Source: Thysanoteuthis rhombus
Taxonomy: Eukaryota > Mollusca > Cephalopoda > Oegopsida > Thysanoteuthidae
Reading direction: 5' to 3'
NCBI GenBank assembly: GCA_963457665.1
Contig: OY735209.1
Span: 63,775,116 to 63,839,115, forward strand
DNA: 64,000 nucleotides
Below are positions 40,913-53,231 of this stretch, piece after piece. Each line of letters opens with the position of its first letter. Position 1 is the first letter of the stretch. Both the position numbers and the translations under genes were made by a program. The notes beneath the pieces are model-generated. The model was not told the origin of the DNA. It did no database searches and worked only from the letters and a program-made list of their open reading frames with translations.

Positions 40913-41399
40913 TTAAGTTTAGCTCAGTTGAGGGAAAAACTGAAGGCAGTACAGAGAACCTTGTCATTACATTTTCATCATAATATATAAATTGAAAACC
41001 TTCGCTTAACAAACCTCGATATAACATATTTCGGCCTTAACGAACTCGTGGATCAATCTGAACTTATTTTATCGAACGATAAAAACTAAAACCATAACAG
41101 ATCACACTCTGGTGTGATAAGTTGCTGTTGAAGTATCCTTGGATACTTGTTCGTGTCAGAACGCTTTTTGTGCTGTACTTAGCATGTTCTGTTTCTTGAA
41201 TTGCATTTTTTGCATTGGCAGTACGTCTATGTTTACATGCAAACGCCAGCAGAATGTAATGTCTCCGAAGACGGGGCTTAAAGTTATTAAGGAATAGACT
41301 GAGCTCATGCAAAAAAACTAGTCTAAAGAAAAATAACGATTCTCGGCTTTCTGAAGGCGAGGGACAAGATCAACAGGGGGGAAGGTGAAGGAGACGGAT

Positions 41400-41740
41400 C
41401 TAGGCGAGTAATTATTTAGGGAAAACATCATCTTCTTGGCTGAGAAACATCACGATCTCCAAGTAATGCTAGACGAACTAAATGAAGCAAGCAAGAGAGT
41501 CGGCCTCAACATGAACTCCAGCAAAACAAATTCCATTTGAATGACAGATACACAATGATCGAAATCGAAAACCGCTGGAATGGAGAAAGTACACCACTAC
41601 ATCCAGCAAGGACAGCAAGTCTCCATGAAATCATCAAAAGAAGAAAAAAAAGCAAAGGACTCTCATCGGCAAGCTTTCGTTATAAAAGCAGATTGCTGAC
41701 AGAGAAAGATTTGTGATCTGTAAAGCTATTACTACTCCTA
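41400..41740 (+). pseudogene. RTE-type LINE fragment, post-catalytic region (copy E)
   Basis: Plus-strand frames give LAEKHHDLQVMLDELNEASK then RVGLNMNSSKT (about 41439-41535), the segment just after the catalytic box of RTE reverse transcriptase. Frame changes follow, then SMKSSKE-like wording near 41621. This block and copy H share the ISMKSSKEE phrase, so they belong to one subfamily. The catalytic box itself is missing and the copy stops near 41740. Confidence 0.8.
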
Positions 41741-43250
41741 TATCTTATATAGACGGTTCCCAATTAAGTGACTGGTCTCCGGCAAGGACATGCAGCCATT
41801 GTATGGTACTGGTCACAATGGATTTCTCTTTGTCCTCACACTCTAGGCAAGGGGGTGGAGATAGTGGGGTTGATGATACACCCTCTTCCTCACTATAATC
41901 TCCTCCAAAGGCAGGTTATCACTTAATGTTCACATTCTACTACGAAGTCCTGTGTCGATGAACGATCAAGTGTTCTTTGTATAATAAACTAAGCCACTGA
42001 TTCCGATAATCTACGTTGTTGTGCACGAAGGACAGTGGTTAGATTCTGATAATTCCAAGCAGTCGTATTTGATGTTCTGATATATGATCATACAACGGGA
42101 TGCAACATCGAACTGGGACATTGCAAATCACGCTCTCTAAGTGTATACTCTATAATTTCTTTGTTTCAACGCTAGATTGTGATCAGTTGGTTGATTAGAT
42201 TAACATCCTGGATTGATCTATGACTGTATCGAACATTCTTGGTACATGGTAGTTACCTATAAATAACCATAGATTCTCCATAGCCCGAATGAAATTACGT
42301 AATTGATTATCTTCTACTGATCTAACCTAATCGTATGAACCAGTGACATTGCAAAATGGAGAGCAGGTTTTGTGGAAAAGCATCTTTCAATTCTTTATTT
42401 TTCTTGTGTTTTGAAAGTCAAATTGGATTTTTGCTCCAGTTTTTCAAATGAAAATAAAGATTATATACTTCCTTTATAAGTGCATCGCCATTTTTTTTAT
42501 TCAGATCTTAAATATACAACGACAATCATGCAATATCTGTAAAAATAAATTCTAGTAAAAAAGCAAAGTGAAAGTGTAGAATGAATCTGAAATCATTCGG
42601 TGCGTGTCCATGTCATGGAGAGAAATCCATCGAAAGAAAAACAACAAAAACGTACCGAATCCAACGAAGCCTGTATTTCAAGCAAAGTTCAAAAATTTCA
42701 GCCCGTGATAAAATGCATTTAATGGAATCCAGGATTGTAGAGTTTTGTCTTGTTTTTTTAAAAAAATCCAATTAAAGGTTGAATCTTCTTTTGGGGGGTT
42801 AATTTAAAACCCAACTGGAAATCTTCGTAGATGGTATAAAGTAATGAAAAATAAAAACATGATATCACTCCTGTTTATTTTATCTATTACTATCAAACAA
42901 ATCAAATCGAAGAACTGTAGCCAACAAAGATGATAAACGGTCCTATCCTTTTTAATACGTATATGCACTTTTGTTTTTTTGTGTTCCTTTGCTCCTGACC
43001 ACACTGTTCTTTTCTGTACAGAATTCAAAATTGGCATGTACTCTACCAGACCCTTTTTAAAATAATCTTTTTTTAATCTATTTGAAAACACATATTTGAT
43101 CTTTTGAGGGCTTTATCTCAACGGGTATAGTGTATTATTCACATTTGAATGAATTCTAAATGATTATTACTATTTTTGATGCTTACCCCTGGAGAACAAC
43201 ACTGATGTTATAAAAACATCTCTGAATTTTTGAGATGAGGTATTATTATA
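41741..43250. other. No recognised gene
   Basis: Short frames at 41713-41898 (+), 42581-42775 (+) and 42804-43091 (-), none with motifs. Confidence 0.4.
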
Positions 43251-43344
43251 ATTTCTATTAATATTCGGACCATCCTCATCTTGGTTGTTTTTCATACCGA
43301 ATATGAACAACCAAGATGAGGATGGTCCGAATATTAATAGAAAT
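43251..43344. repeat. Perfect 39-bp foldback (hairpin)
   Basis: The arm 43251-43289 is the exact reverse complement of 43306-43344 over 39 bp, with a 16-bp spacer that can extend pairing by TTCAT/ATGAA. Arm GC is moderate and the arms are not simple repeat. Confidence 0.98.
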
Positions 43345-43599
43345 AGTCATAAAAACAGTTAATTCTGAGCAATTTATTTTTCGATTGATTTTTTGCATCA
43401 CTTGATATTTTGATGCTAAGGCTGAACAATTATTGACTGTGATGACAATTTATTACTAATTCTCTCCTCCTTGTGATACAAGGTACAAAATGAAAATTGA
43501 AATCGCAATGAATCTTTCTTCATTCTTATTAATCAAAAATGAATACTTTATTTATGTCTGTTGAGTCTTTTGTCTGTCTATGATTTTTTTGCCCCATCT

Positions 43600-43770
43600 C
43601 TCGTTAGAACCTTGTTGCGCCCCCGATGTGAGCTTACATTCACTTTTATCTTACTTGGGGCGCCATGAAAAATTGTAATACACAAAGGGTACGGTTATTC
43701 GGAAAAGTTTCGGAACCAATCGACTGATCCGTAACGTAAACTAACGTCTCGTCACGATAACAACCTTTTA
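43600..43770 (-). repeat. Possible LTR end and primer-binding site
   Basis: On the minus strand an LTR-like ending in CA is followed at once by TGGCGCCCCAAG (43668-43657 region). This resembles the tRNA-Lys primer-binding site TGGCGCCCAACG with an extra C. The element interior would lie to the left. No reverse transcriptase or second LTR is found nearby, so at best it is a remnant. Confidence 0.3.
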
Positions 43771-44572
43771 TTAATGACCTTTAAAAAGATATTTCAACCG
43801 AATATAAGAAAATTTGATTTAGTAAATTTCTGCTGCTCTCAGTCTTTTGGGTCTTAGACATCGTCGTTTTTGTCAAAGAAAAAAGATTTCTATCATTTGC
43901 CACGGAGAATCGAAGAAATAATTCACCTCTGAAAGAAGAATGCTATTTAAAGAACAAGTTGTGATATTGATTCGAATTTTATCGATATTTCCATACATCA
44001 AAGTGTCTTGTAGAACCGGACACGATCACGAAAAAACATGAAAAAGAAACTCTTTAATATTGTATTAGAGAGTGATCATTAGATTTCAGAAGGTTGATGA
44101 AATTAGAAATGTTCTCTCTGAGTTCATTTTCTCGTTTCTAAGTCGATTGAGCAACGCCATACATAATTAAATGTGCCAACTCAAGTATATTGAATGAATT
44201 TTTTATTTTATTTTCAGAGCTCCATTGAATATCAAGTCTTGCACAATCGTCTATATTCATTTGACATTTCTCCTAAAGATTATCATATTTTCAAGAATTT
44301 TGAACTTCATATCCGTAACAAATAGTTAAATAATAGTGAAGCTACAGTTCAGATTTGTGACCATTGAACCTGAATAATTTCATGGAGGGGACATGTCATC
44401 AGCTGAAGATAGTTGGGAGAAGTTATTGCTTTAAATTAGACATATTTTGGTTAGATAAAAGCCGTTTTTGTTGATATTGATATCAGCAAAAAGGACAAAT
44501 CCCTCCATTTTACTTTTTCAGGTTTCAATAGAAATCACCACATGGTTAATATCTTACGACAGTAAGTCGTTC
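43771..44572. other. No recognised gene
   Basis: AT-rich background. Confidence 0.5.
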
Positions 44573-44576
44573 TATA

Positions 44577-44612
<36 letters not shown>

Positions 44613-44623
44613 CATATGTATAT
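44573..44623. repeat. (TA)n microsatellite
   Basis: TA with C and G interruptions. Confidence 0.97.
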
Positions 44624-45189
44624 CCGATTTATAGAAATGAATCCGCATGCAGTGTGTGCGATCTAAATGCACATTCACCTACACGTGTATGTAACACTGC
44701 ACGGGATGGATACGCTGGCGCACACAGAAACAAAATGGCATATGCACATGAATGTACAACAACACAAATACTCATAAAAGTAGAATTAAAAAAGCTGTGT
44801 GCGCATATACATGCAAAATAATTGAAGATTGAAAGTTAAACCCCCAAATACGAGAATCAACATTACGGCCAAATAAACGGGGAAATAAACACATGTTCAT
44901 ACATATACAGGCTTCAATTCATATGGTGAACCAGGATTGGCATAAAGGTATGGTGAGTGGTATGGGGGGTTCAATTGGGACCTGGTTAAAGGTATTGACG
45001 ATGTTTTTAGAGTAGAAGGGTTGTAAATTTAAACTTGACAACTGCCGACTGAATCCAAGCCGGTTATAAATATCTGATGAGGACATTTTCATCTCATCTT
45101 CCTTGAAAGGGATTGTCTGTCTTTCTATTGTAAACTGGAAGACTAAAAATGTATGTTCTGATGAGAGGTGCAGTTGCGTATATTCTTGT
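44624..45189. other. No gene; possible 3' sequence of the Penelope-like copy 2
   Basis: A 117-codon plus frame partly overlaps the microsatellite and has no motif. The stretch 44930-45189 lies where the C-terminus and tail of the adjacent minus-strand element would be, but the GIY-YIG motif is not found. Confidence 0.35.
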
Positions 45190-46700
45190 TTTCAAAATTC
45201 TAGTTGATTGGTCTCTAATCCGTCGCTCGTGCACTGTTCCTCTATTCTAATGTGGAAGTTTGGTGTATGCAGTTGATCATTTTGAATTTCAAGGATATTA
45301 TTCCTGTCAGGGTGTGTATTCAGAATGGGAATGTTTTGATTTATCATTTTAAAAATATTTGGGTTTAGTGGGTTGCGTGTGCTAATGAGGGGGGATAGAA
45401 GTTGTTCTGTCTTTCCAGTTTTTTGCATTTTCAATTCCTGCTTTGATGAAGGGAAATGGGTAGATTTGTCTTAGCGGGAATTTTCAAAAATCTGTGAAAC
45501 TAGAATCTAATGTTCTAAGTTTCGATATGATAGTTTTCAAGCGTTGTGTTAAGACTAATGTGATATTTGGGGGATATTTAGGGAGACAGAGAAAAAAATC
45601 AGCAGAATTTACTGTGGTATATGTCTGTTAGGGTCTCAATCAGTTTTTAGAAAGTTCAAGTCCAGAAAAAGTTCCTCTTCTTAGTCTGTAGAGAATGATG
45701 TAAAATTGAAAGGTGTTTGTTTTTTTTAGGATGAATTGTACGACATCTAGAACGAAATTCCTATTTAATCTGTTTGGTATCTCATTGGTTTATTTGTTCA
45801 TTCAGAATTCAGTTGCTTGTAATCTTAGTTGGTGGCTTATTTTCGAATATAGTGATTCAATATAAAAAACAAAAAAACGAACAGGTATTATTGTCTGTTG
45901 TTTCCGGTCTTTTGCACAAATAATCGGTTGTGTCTTTGAGAAAGCTGCGTACTTGTATGATATGTGGCTTCCATAAGATATTTAATAGGTTATTCAGTGT
46001 GTTGGCTAGGATATTATTGACTTGCTATTATTGGCCATAATTTTATATGTACGACTTCAGATATATTCACCTCTGATGTAGTAGATTTTTAAGAGGCTGC
46101 GGTGATTATGGCGGTTTTGTGGACTTTTCGAAGTCCGTATAATTCGCTTTGTTTTACCTAAAATTATTTGAAGTACTTGTATTTTCTTTTTTTTGCAAAA
46201 CCATTCTCTGTTCCTGTATAGGTCAATCGTAAAGGATACGGGCCCTTTACTGTGATCGATCTAAAGAGTTTTTTTAATAATTCTGACCCATTAGGATATT
46301 TTTCTGCCATTGGCATAGTGTGATTTGTTCATCATTACAACTGGACCTCGCTCATCCATTCTTTTCCTGATAATTGAATCATTTATAGACAGAGAATTTC
46401 CTTTCTCACAATGACATTGTGCCTAATATGTTGAATTATATGTGAGCCTAGAGGGTATATTTCCCACATCCTACTATGGCCTAATCTTCTTGGTCTTCTC
46501 TATTCAAATATTCTGCAAGTCTTGCCTCTTCAGAGAATATGAGATCCCGTAGGATTTCAGCTATTTCTATTAGTTGGTATGGGGCAAATTTCAATCCTCT
46601 TTCCAAAGATATCTTTTCGGCTGAAGAAGTTTTTTGGACAATAGAATTATGATTTTATAATGATTCTAAAAATCTTTTCCATGATTTGTTCAGGGTTAAT
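45190..46700 (-). pseudogene. Penelope-like element relic (copy 2)
   Basis: Read on the minus strand in shifting frames. KRIEICPIPTN (about 46570-46602) resembles the KGLNFxPTP motif near the N-terminus of Penelope reverse transcriptases. LYGLRKVHKT (about 46110-46140) matches the FYGLPKIHK hallmark. NPLNPNIFKMINQN (about 45335-45376) matches the motif between the reverse transcriptase and the nuclease. The central catalytic region is too decayed to show its Asp pair, and stops are frequent. Intact Penelope elements prime from free DNA 3' ends. It faces the same way as copies 1 and 3. Confidence 0.6.
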
Positions 46701-48127
46701 TTGTGTTATATTCTGTGGTCGAGTTTTTTCTTCGTTTCTTTGAAAAGATGATTCGATTTTCTAGATTTAGATGATCTAGATGGGTGTCGTGCTGACATTC
46801 TAATGTTGTTGCAGTTAGAGGTATTTTTTACGTTGTCATTGTAGTTGCGATTGTTGCAAAAGGTTATATGGCGAGGTTTATCCATGTGATTGATTATCAA
46901 TTCAACGGCCATCCTTGTAACATAAGAAGTAGTTTCGGGGCTAAGTAAATTGCCGTTGTTAATATTTTCGAAATATCAAGATGAGTTGTTAGTGGTGTGG
47001 GCTTGTCCAGAGTCAACACCGCCGAGAAACTTAAATTATGAGGAAAGTTGTAAAGTTTTCTTTCTAATTTTTTTGTTGAGTCCCCTTCTAAAAATGAAGG
47101 GGTTGAATTCAAATTTTGTTATGAATTCTTTTTTAACCTATCCCAAAATGGCATATTTTTCCTTTCCAAGAGTCCTATGGAGATTTTCTCCATCTTTTTG
47201 TTCCCTCCGGCCACATATGTCCCAAATCCCCTTGTTCATTACCTGTACACTCGGCCAAAATCTTGGCCTTCACCTCTCCAGAGGATTTGATAAAATGGTA
47301 ATCTGGTCTCCATATCTATTTCCGATTGAAATTCTCGTCAGAATCTCCCAGGATTGGTTTCGTCTGAAATTTTTGATGGATTTTAATTGTTTTTAAATCG
47401 TTAAACGTTCAGAATGTGTCGGCTTTCCTCTCAAATTTATGATGTGTGCCAGTAATACAGTTCCATATATTTGAGTTTGTTGTTTCAGCGTTGAATCAAT
47501 TTTTGTTTGATGATAACTGTTTGTGATTTGACGTTGTTCTTTTTGTTCCTAGAGTTATGTGGATTGATTGAGTTCAGTGTATCGTGGAATGTAGTGTAAA
47601 CTTGAGATACACGGATACTGTTTTCAGTTGTGGTTCGAGTGGCGTTAATCAAGGCTTCTTTTTTTTTAATTACATTTATCCACTCCTGAAAAGTCTTATT
47701 GAATTCATCAAATTTGAAAAGATAAATTTTAGATGACGATTCGAGCTGCGATTAATGGCATTCCCTGCCCAGTATCGTTGCTGGACTAATAGGTATAGGA
47801 ACGTTCTAGAATTCCTCAAGCGGAGTCCTATGAATGTAAGAGATAAGTAAGAAGTAAGGAAAAACCATAAAATTAGTTTACATTTTATAACTTGAATATT
47901 CAATAAAAAAGGATTTTGTGTAGTATTTCACAGCGCACAGAAAATGTTTCTCTGACTGGTTTCAATGAGATTTTCAAAAGAGAAATGAATGGTATTGGAA
48001 AATACATTCTATAATAAATCTGTCATTCGTAGCTGGAGTATTTTTTAATGATCAGTATGTAGGAAGTCTTTGGAATTATGGAGTGGCAAGTGCGGACACC
48101 CTCCTGTGTTAAGTCTATGTTGAATGG
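46701..48127. other. Unassigned; may include the 5' part of Penelope copy 2
   Basis: Minus frames at 46706-46912 and 46897-47112 and a 148-codon plus frame (46950-47396) overlap. None has a recognised domain. Position suggests the leader of the adjacent minus-strand element, but this is not shown. Confidence 0.25.
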
Positions 48128-48262
48128 CAATACATACATACATCCATATACACACATAAAGATACTGACACATCTACACACATACATACACTTACATCTT
48201 CACACGTACATAGACTTCTATTTACAGACATATATGTGCACACATGCTCCATACATATGTAC
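48128..48262. repeat. Degenerate CA/TACA-rich tract
   Basis: ACATACA, CACACA and TACACA wording with point changes; an aged microsatellite. Confidence 0.85.
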
Positions 48263-50569
48263 ACATATACAGATCCTGGATTTAACATTCTTTACGTGAG
48301 ATGGATGATTAAAGTAAACAGATAATTGGAATGATAATGATAAATGTAGTTGTTTCGACAGGAAAGAAAAAATCCTGAGGGATGAGTTATATGATGAGAA
48401 ATATTGCTGATGGATGGCATAAGGCCACTGAAAATGGGTTCTGTATCGCAAATATATAAACGTTTGTTTATAATGCTTGACCTAAAGGTGTTAGGTGTTG
48501 AACTTTTCGTCTTTAGTACGGTCATCTGAATGATCCGTCAGAGGGCGTAGAAGATTACTACCGGCTATTCCAATTTGCCTTGTATGGAAGAGGCGTGTGT
48601 TTGGGCAGTGTTAGTGCACGAGACACCCAGCTAAATGATACGTGTGTGTGTGTCAATTTGATATGTTGTATGTGTGTTCTTGGGCGCATGTTAACTACGA
48701 GCCGGTGTGTGTTTGTGTGTTCTGATGCCCACTATGTATTGAATGTGAATATGAGTGTGCACTTGTGTGTATATGTCGATACAGTTATGTATCAGACGGA
48801 TTAAGATCAGTTGACCCCTGTTTAACCATCTGATAGGTTAGGCACGGGACGGCCCAGCTCTTGGATATGAAGGATGACTTCATCTTAAATTTGACACTTT
48901 GTTTTTGTGCAATATAAAGCTACATTTAGCTGCAATCAATAACTCACTGTACTTCCAGAACAGATAAAAATCCACCGAGTGTTTTGAGAAGAGAGAAGTA
49001 CAATAAAAAGATATGGATTTATTTTACGAACGGACTTTTGAACTATAAATCTTGAATGAAACCAGTTGTTTTTTCTTTGAAATTATGCGATTTTATTTTT
49101 TTTTTACAGCTGTCAATGTTTTCTGGCAACGTTGTTTGAAAACACAAAAAAAACATTCCATTGTAGAATCGAGCGCACCTGTACTGTGCAGACACAAAGA
49201 CATCAAAGACCACATTATCCTACAATATATGTGTATATTATATTTGTGTATATAATGAATTCTTACAGATTATTTTTGACTCAAAGAATGGTATGAAAAA
49301 GGTCAGACATTAAAGGATGGATTTTGTTGATCCGTAAGGTTATTGGAGATGGATAAGAGTTGTTTTTTTTTTTTTTTTTTGAGCTCAACAAATGACTAAA
49401 AATCTTTTCTATTTCTGTTCTGTTTTTTTTAAATCCTCTCCAACTAAGAAGAACGTATTCAGACAACCGCATTTTCATACTGACACCCAGTCACTAATGT
49501 GGTGTAACCAGAGGCCCTGACAATAGAAGAAGCTTCAGGATTTGTTTTGGTTAGTGCATTAGGATCGTTTCCGGTAAGAGCTACTTTTTATGAGAACTTA
49601 ATGTAACAGTTAAAAAAAAAATATACTTTCTTGTGTAAGAAGAATATTTGTTTTTCTTTTCTTCCATTTGGTTCATGTGGTTTCCCTTGTATGCCATGGA
49701 CGGTATCTGGGAACGTCTCAGTGTCATACATTGGAATCGTCTGTATACATCGATGATGATGGTGATGATTCTGTCCGTGTATTTAACATCATCGAATGAG
49801 ACTGATCCAGTTGGTGCACCAGCAATCGATAAGTTCCCCATCTTACGAGAAAATTGGATTTTGCCCTCTTATTTCGGGGTGCACCTGACAAAGGGTGATA
49901 AATAGAGCAGAGGCAACGTTGCATGAACAACATCTAAAATGCAAAGAAGAGGTCCATTCGTTCAAACAAGATTCAGACTCTTCGTCATTCAAAGTTATAG
50001 ACAATAACACGACGCACTATGTATTGAGGTGTAGGTCACCGTTTCATGTAATTACGTATCGATTCACTCGATCCTGATTCTTTAAGAGGTATGTCATGGA
50101 TTTCATGAACCAGATAAGTCTTTGAAACATTGAAGTGACGAAAACAATCAGGAGGCTTACGACATTTCTGATACGCTAATGCCCCGCTTTATGCTTATCC
50201 ACCTTTGTGTTTTTTTTTTTTTTAAATATCTTTTGGAATAAATCTGATAATGTTAAGATTCCGGAATAAACAAAGATAAGAGACAGCATCATGGAATGTC
50301 TCCAAATAAATCTATACTGAATTGTGCGCTTTGGTCAATGCATGTGAAAACAAGCATTCCCACATACACAATGGTTTATGGTGGCACAGTATATATTGAC
50401 ATCCACTGATATTCCAGAAGCCAGAGAAAAAAAGCTATAGGATAAGATAGACAGCAATAATTCAATCCGGTTTACTTGAGGCTTGGCAACGAAATAATAT
50501 ATTCAAAAACCATTGCTGGTGAAACCTTTATTTGTACTATGTTACAATGACCCTGTTACGGCAAAATGA
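48263..50569. other. Long stretch without a recognised gene
   Basis: Overlapping short frames on both strands (48218-48525, 49581-49905). TG-rich wording at 48630-48780 and a T18-20 homopolymer near 49362 are the only patterns. Confidence 0.5.
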
Positions 50570-50668
50570 CGTTCGATGCACTGGTTATCGTACGATCATT
50601 GATGTTAAGCAATGCTGAACCTGGTCATTACCTATATCGGTGACCTTCCTAAGGAAGAGACTTGCCAT
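50570..50668 (+). repeat. 5S-rRNA-like segment (5S pseudogene or 5S-derived SINE head)
   Basis: GATGTTAAGCAATGCTGAAC (50611-50630) matches the 5S box A/C1 region AAGTTAAGCAACGTCGGGC. CCTGGTCATTACC matches the intermediate element, and TATATCGGTGACC (50633-50645) matches the box C region GGATGGGTGACC; all are in the right order and nearly exact spacing. Upstream CGTACGATCATT matches the CGTCTGATCTCG part of 5S. The two ends diverge and the expected terminal stem is absent, so it is not a functional 5S gene. Confidence 0.7.
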
Positions 50669-51130
50669 TTTTATTCTACCAAATCTCTGAATACCTTGAC
50701 CGTGAAACACAATGAATGGATGAATGGATCTTATTACATCGAAATGAATATAAATTGGAAATCGAAGAAGAAGAAACAGGTCTGGTTTGTTAGTCAATGA
50801 GATCTGTGATGCAGCCAATGTCTTTTGGGCAAGATACTAGGTGATCAGTTTAATTTGGCGGAAAAGGAGATGAATGGATGAGTTACTCCTCTCGCTTAGA
50901 TCACTAAATCAAATGTCTGAATTATAAAGAGATGGGCATGGATGCAGACTAGTTCAGCATAAACTTACATTTTGAATTTAACCCACTACCCGAATTAATT
51001 ATTTATGACTGGGTTTTAAAAAAAATGCTTTTTTTAGGCATTATTAGGGGTGAATGCCTAAATTATTTCCCCCCGCCCGCTTTATCAGTGCGGCTTGTAC
51101 GCGTAATGATCCCATATATACATACATACA
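50669..51130. other. No gene; possible body of a 5S-derived SINE
   Basis: Follows the 5S-like head in the direction a SINE body would. No recognisable core or tail. Confidence 0.3.
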
Positions 51131-51217
51131 TAACCAGTCAGATACAACAACCATAAAAACTGAAGAAACCTAAAATGACTGTTTTTGTGACAGTTTTAGT
51201 CGACGGTTTCTGATTGA
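51131..51217. repeat. Dispersed repeat near (TA)n, copy 2
   Basis: Same ordered blocks as 7879-7948. It also has GAAACC and GGTTTC at its two sides, a possible short inverted repeat, and follows TATATACATACATA. Confidence 0.6.
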
Positions 51218-51746
51218 AACATTTGAAAATGCAAAAAATAAATCTCCGTGTGGCTTGAGACATTTTTAATGTATGATTTGGGACGACTATCAAAACAGAG
51301 ATTTGTAGGGGGCGAGTAACGCAATTGCATATTTTGCTTTCAAGTTATTGGAAGGGGAATCAATACATTGCTTGATTAGAAAACTGATTACGGAGTGTAT
51401 GAATCTAATCGTATGGGGAAAATGGATTTTGGCTTAGGTTCATTCAGCGCCGACTTGATCAATGTCCAGATTAATTTGTCGGTGTCAGATATGGTAGGAA
51501 TCAAAGAAGAATTCCATTAATGGTAAGGAGATTAACAGAGAACAGCGAGTTCTTTGATTGATATGATGCGAACTGCGAGCTGAATGCTGGATTGGCCTTT
51601 CAGATGATACAACCAGGCTTAGAAAGATCGATATGGGCAGTCTGAGGTAGACAGACACTGATGAAACCTAGATCAGTCAATCGACAAAAGAGGTGAATTC
51701 ATATGGGTACATTCAACGATTATCTATAGTATAATTAGGCCAAATA
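51218..51746. other. No recognised gene
   Basis: Ordinary composition; may include decayed upstream LINE sequence. Confidence 0.4.
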
Positions 51747-52310
51747 ATGAACAGCAATTACAACACGATACAAGAAATTGCAAGTCGGAAAAAGGCTGAA
51801 TCGAAATCCTTCAGCAGAATAAAGGAGATTCGAAAAAAAAAGCAAAGCGAAACAAAAATGCAGTGCAGTTTTACCAGCGATAATATATGGCTCCGACACG
51901 TGGTTATTGACACAAAAACAAGAGTTACGTCTCTAGTGGTTTCTCGAAGAGTGATGGAACGAAGCAATCTCGATTTATCATTCTGTGAGCCAATACTGAA
52001 TGGAGTAGACGAAGAATGTTACTAAATTGAAATCTATAGTTCTCGGAAACCGACTAAAAAGGCTAAGAAGGACAGACTGCGTAATACCCATGTAAGTCAA
52101 CAAGTGGAAATTTCGAATATCAGATTGTTATATAAGAGCACAGAAAAAGGAAGAGAGGAGGACCTTTAGAGGAGTGGAATTAACCAACGATGGGATGCAA
52201 CAGAAGATACCGGTAGAATGGTGCCAGAAAGAGAAGCATATGAAAAAGAAGGGTCAATGCAAAGGATGATCAGTTCATCAACGCTATGATTTAATGACAG
52301 GAGAGGAGCA
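51747..52310 (+). pseudogene. LINE (RTE/BovB-like) C-terminal region relic (copy F)
   Basis: Plus-strand translation gives EIASRKKAESKSFSRIKEI (about 51771-51830). In another frame comes VLPAIIYGSDTWLLTQKQEL (about 51868-51927), and after a frameshift RRVMERSNLDLS. This is the ExxxRxxxGWxxF ... YGxETWxLT ... RxMERxxLGxS pattern found after the reverse transcriptase in this LINE group. Near 52190-52255, RWDATEDTGRMVPEREAYEK resembles the AEDRxRWxxxGEAY ending. The catalytic domain is absent. The wording differs from copies E and H, so it is a separate subfamily. Confidence 0.75.
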
Positions 52311-53120
52311 TATACTACACTTTATTCTCAAATCAGAGTCCATAAAAGTCAAATTCGAAGAGATCTTTTTAATCGACTATTTTCACGTTATCTCTAAAAT
52401 GTTCATTATCTGAGATAGAGGGGCACAATCAGATAAAAAAACAGTGTGAAAAACAATAAAATTAAATTGAGCGTGAAAACAGCTGCTCCCACCGGTCTCT
52501 CTTATTTCAGAGAAAGAAAGTCGAGGATAAACAAAAGTATTCCAACGCCACCGCTTATTCTGAGAATTTTTCCATTCTTTAACGTCCTTTTTCACGTCAA
52601 TGTACGTCACCAAGAAGACTCTTATCATGGATGACCATGTATATCGACCCCACCAAAAAACATACACTAGGTGCGGGGGTATCTATTTAAAAAAAAGTAA
52701 CAAAAACCTTCCCGGATATCGCATTGCTTTACGCAGAAAATGTCATCGGGTAACGTTGGGTGATTTACATGATAGGCAATCCGACAGACAGACACACACA
52801 CAGATTGAAGGTATTTTGTTGAATTATGATAATATCCACTTATAGTTTGCAAATATATTTGGACATCATTAACCACATGTTTAAGGGATACATTCCCTAC
52901 ACTGACGGTTGTCACTCTCTTACAATACTCCAAACCCCGTGAGGCATTTAAAATTTTGCACCACCAAATAGGGAACGGTGAATATTTCTAGTACTAACTG
53001 ATATTATAAGCTGAAATGCATGCGAACTATTCATCATATGCTCACAAATATATTCTGTAAATTCATCAATGACAGTTGATTGATACTACTTTTATTGAAG
53101 AAAACTCTGACTAACATCTT
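52311..53120. other. No recognised gene
   Basis: Opposed short frames (52383-52667 minus, 52446-52845 plus, 52667-52933 minus) without motifs. Confidence 0.4.
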
Positions 53121-53150
53121 ATATATATATAAATATATATATGTATATTA
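53121..53150. repeat. Short (TA)n tract
   Basis: TATATA with single-base breaks. It lies where the tail of the adjacent minus-strand SINE would end. Confidence 0.85.
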
Positions 53151-53231
53151 TGGTGTTATCAACAGACAGCTGTTTTGATATACTACATCTCTTCAGTGTG
53201 GCTATAGAATTTCCATTATCCAAGCCAGTTC

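Noticed and set aside
45070..45110. CTGATGAG...GAAA resembling a hammerhead ribozyme core beside a Penelope relic
   Set aside because: Penelope-like elements can carry hammerheads, but stem II would be only 3 bp with a long loop, and I could not find a pairing partner for stem III.
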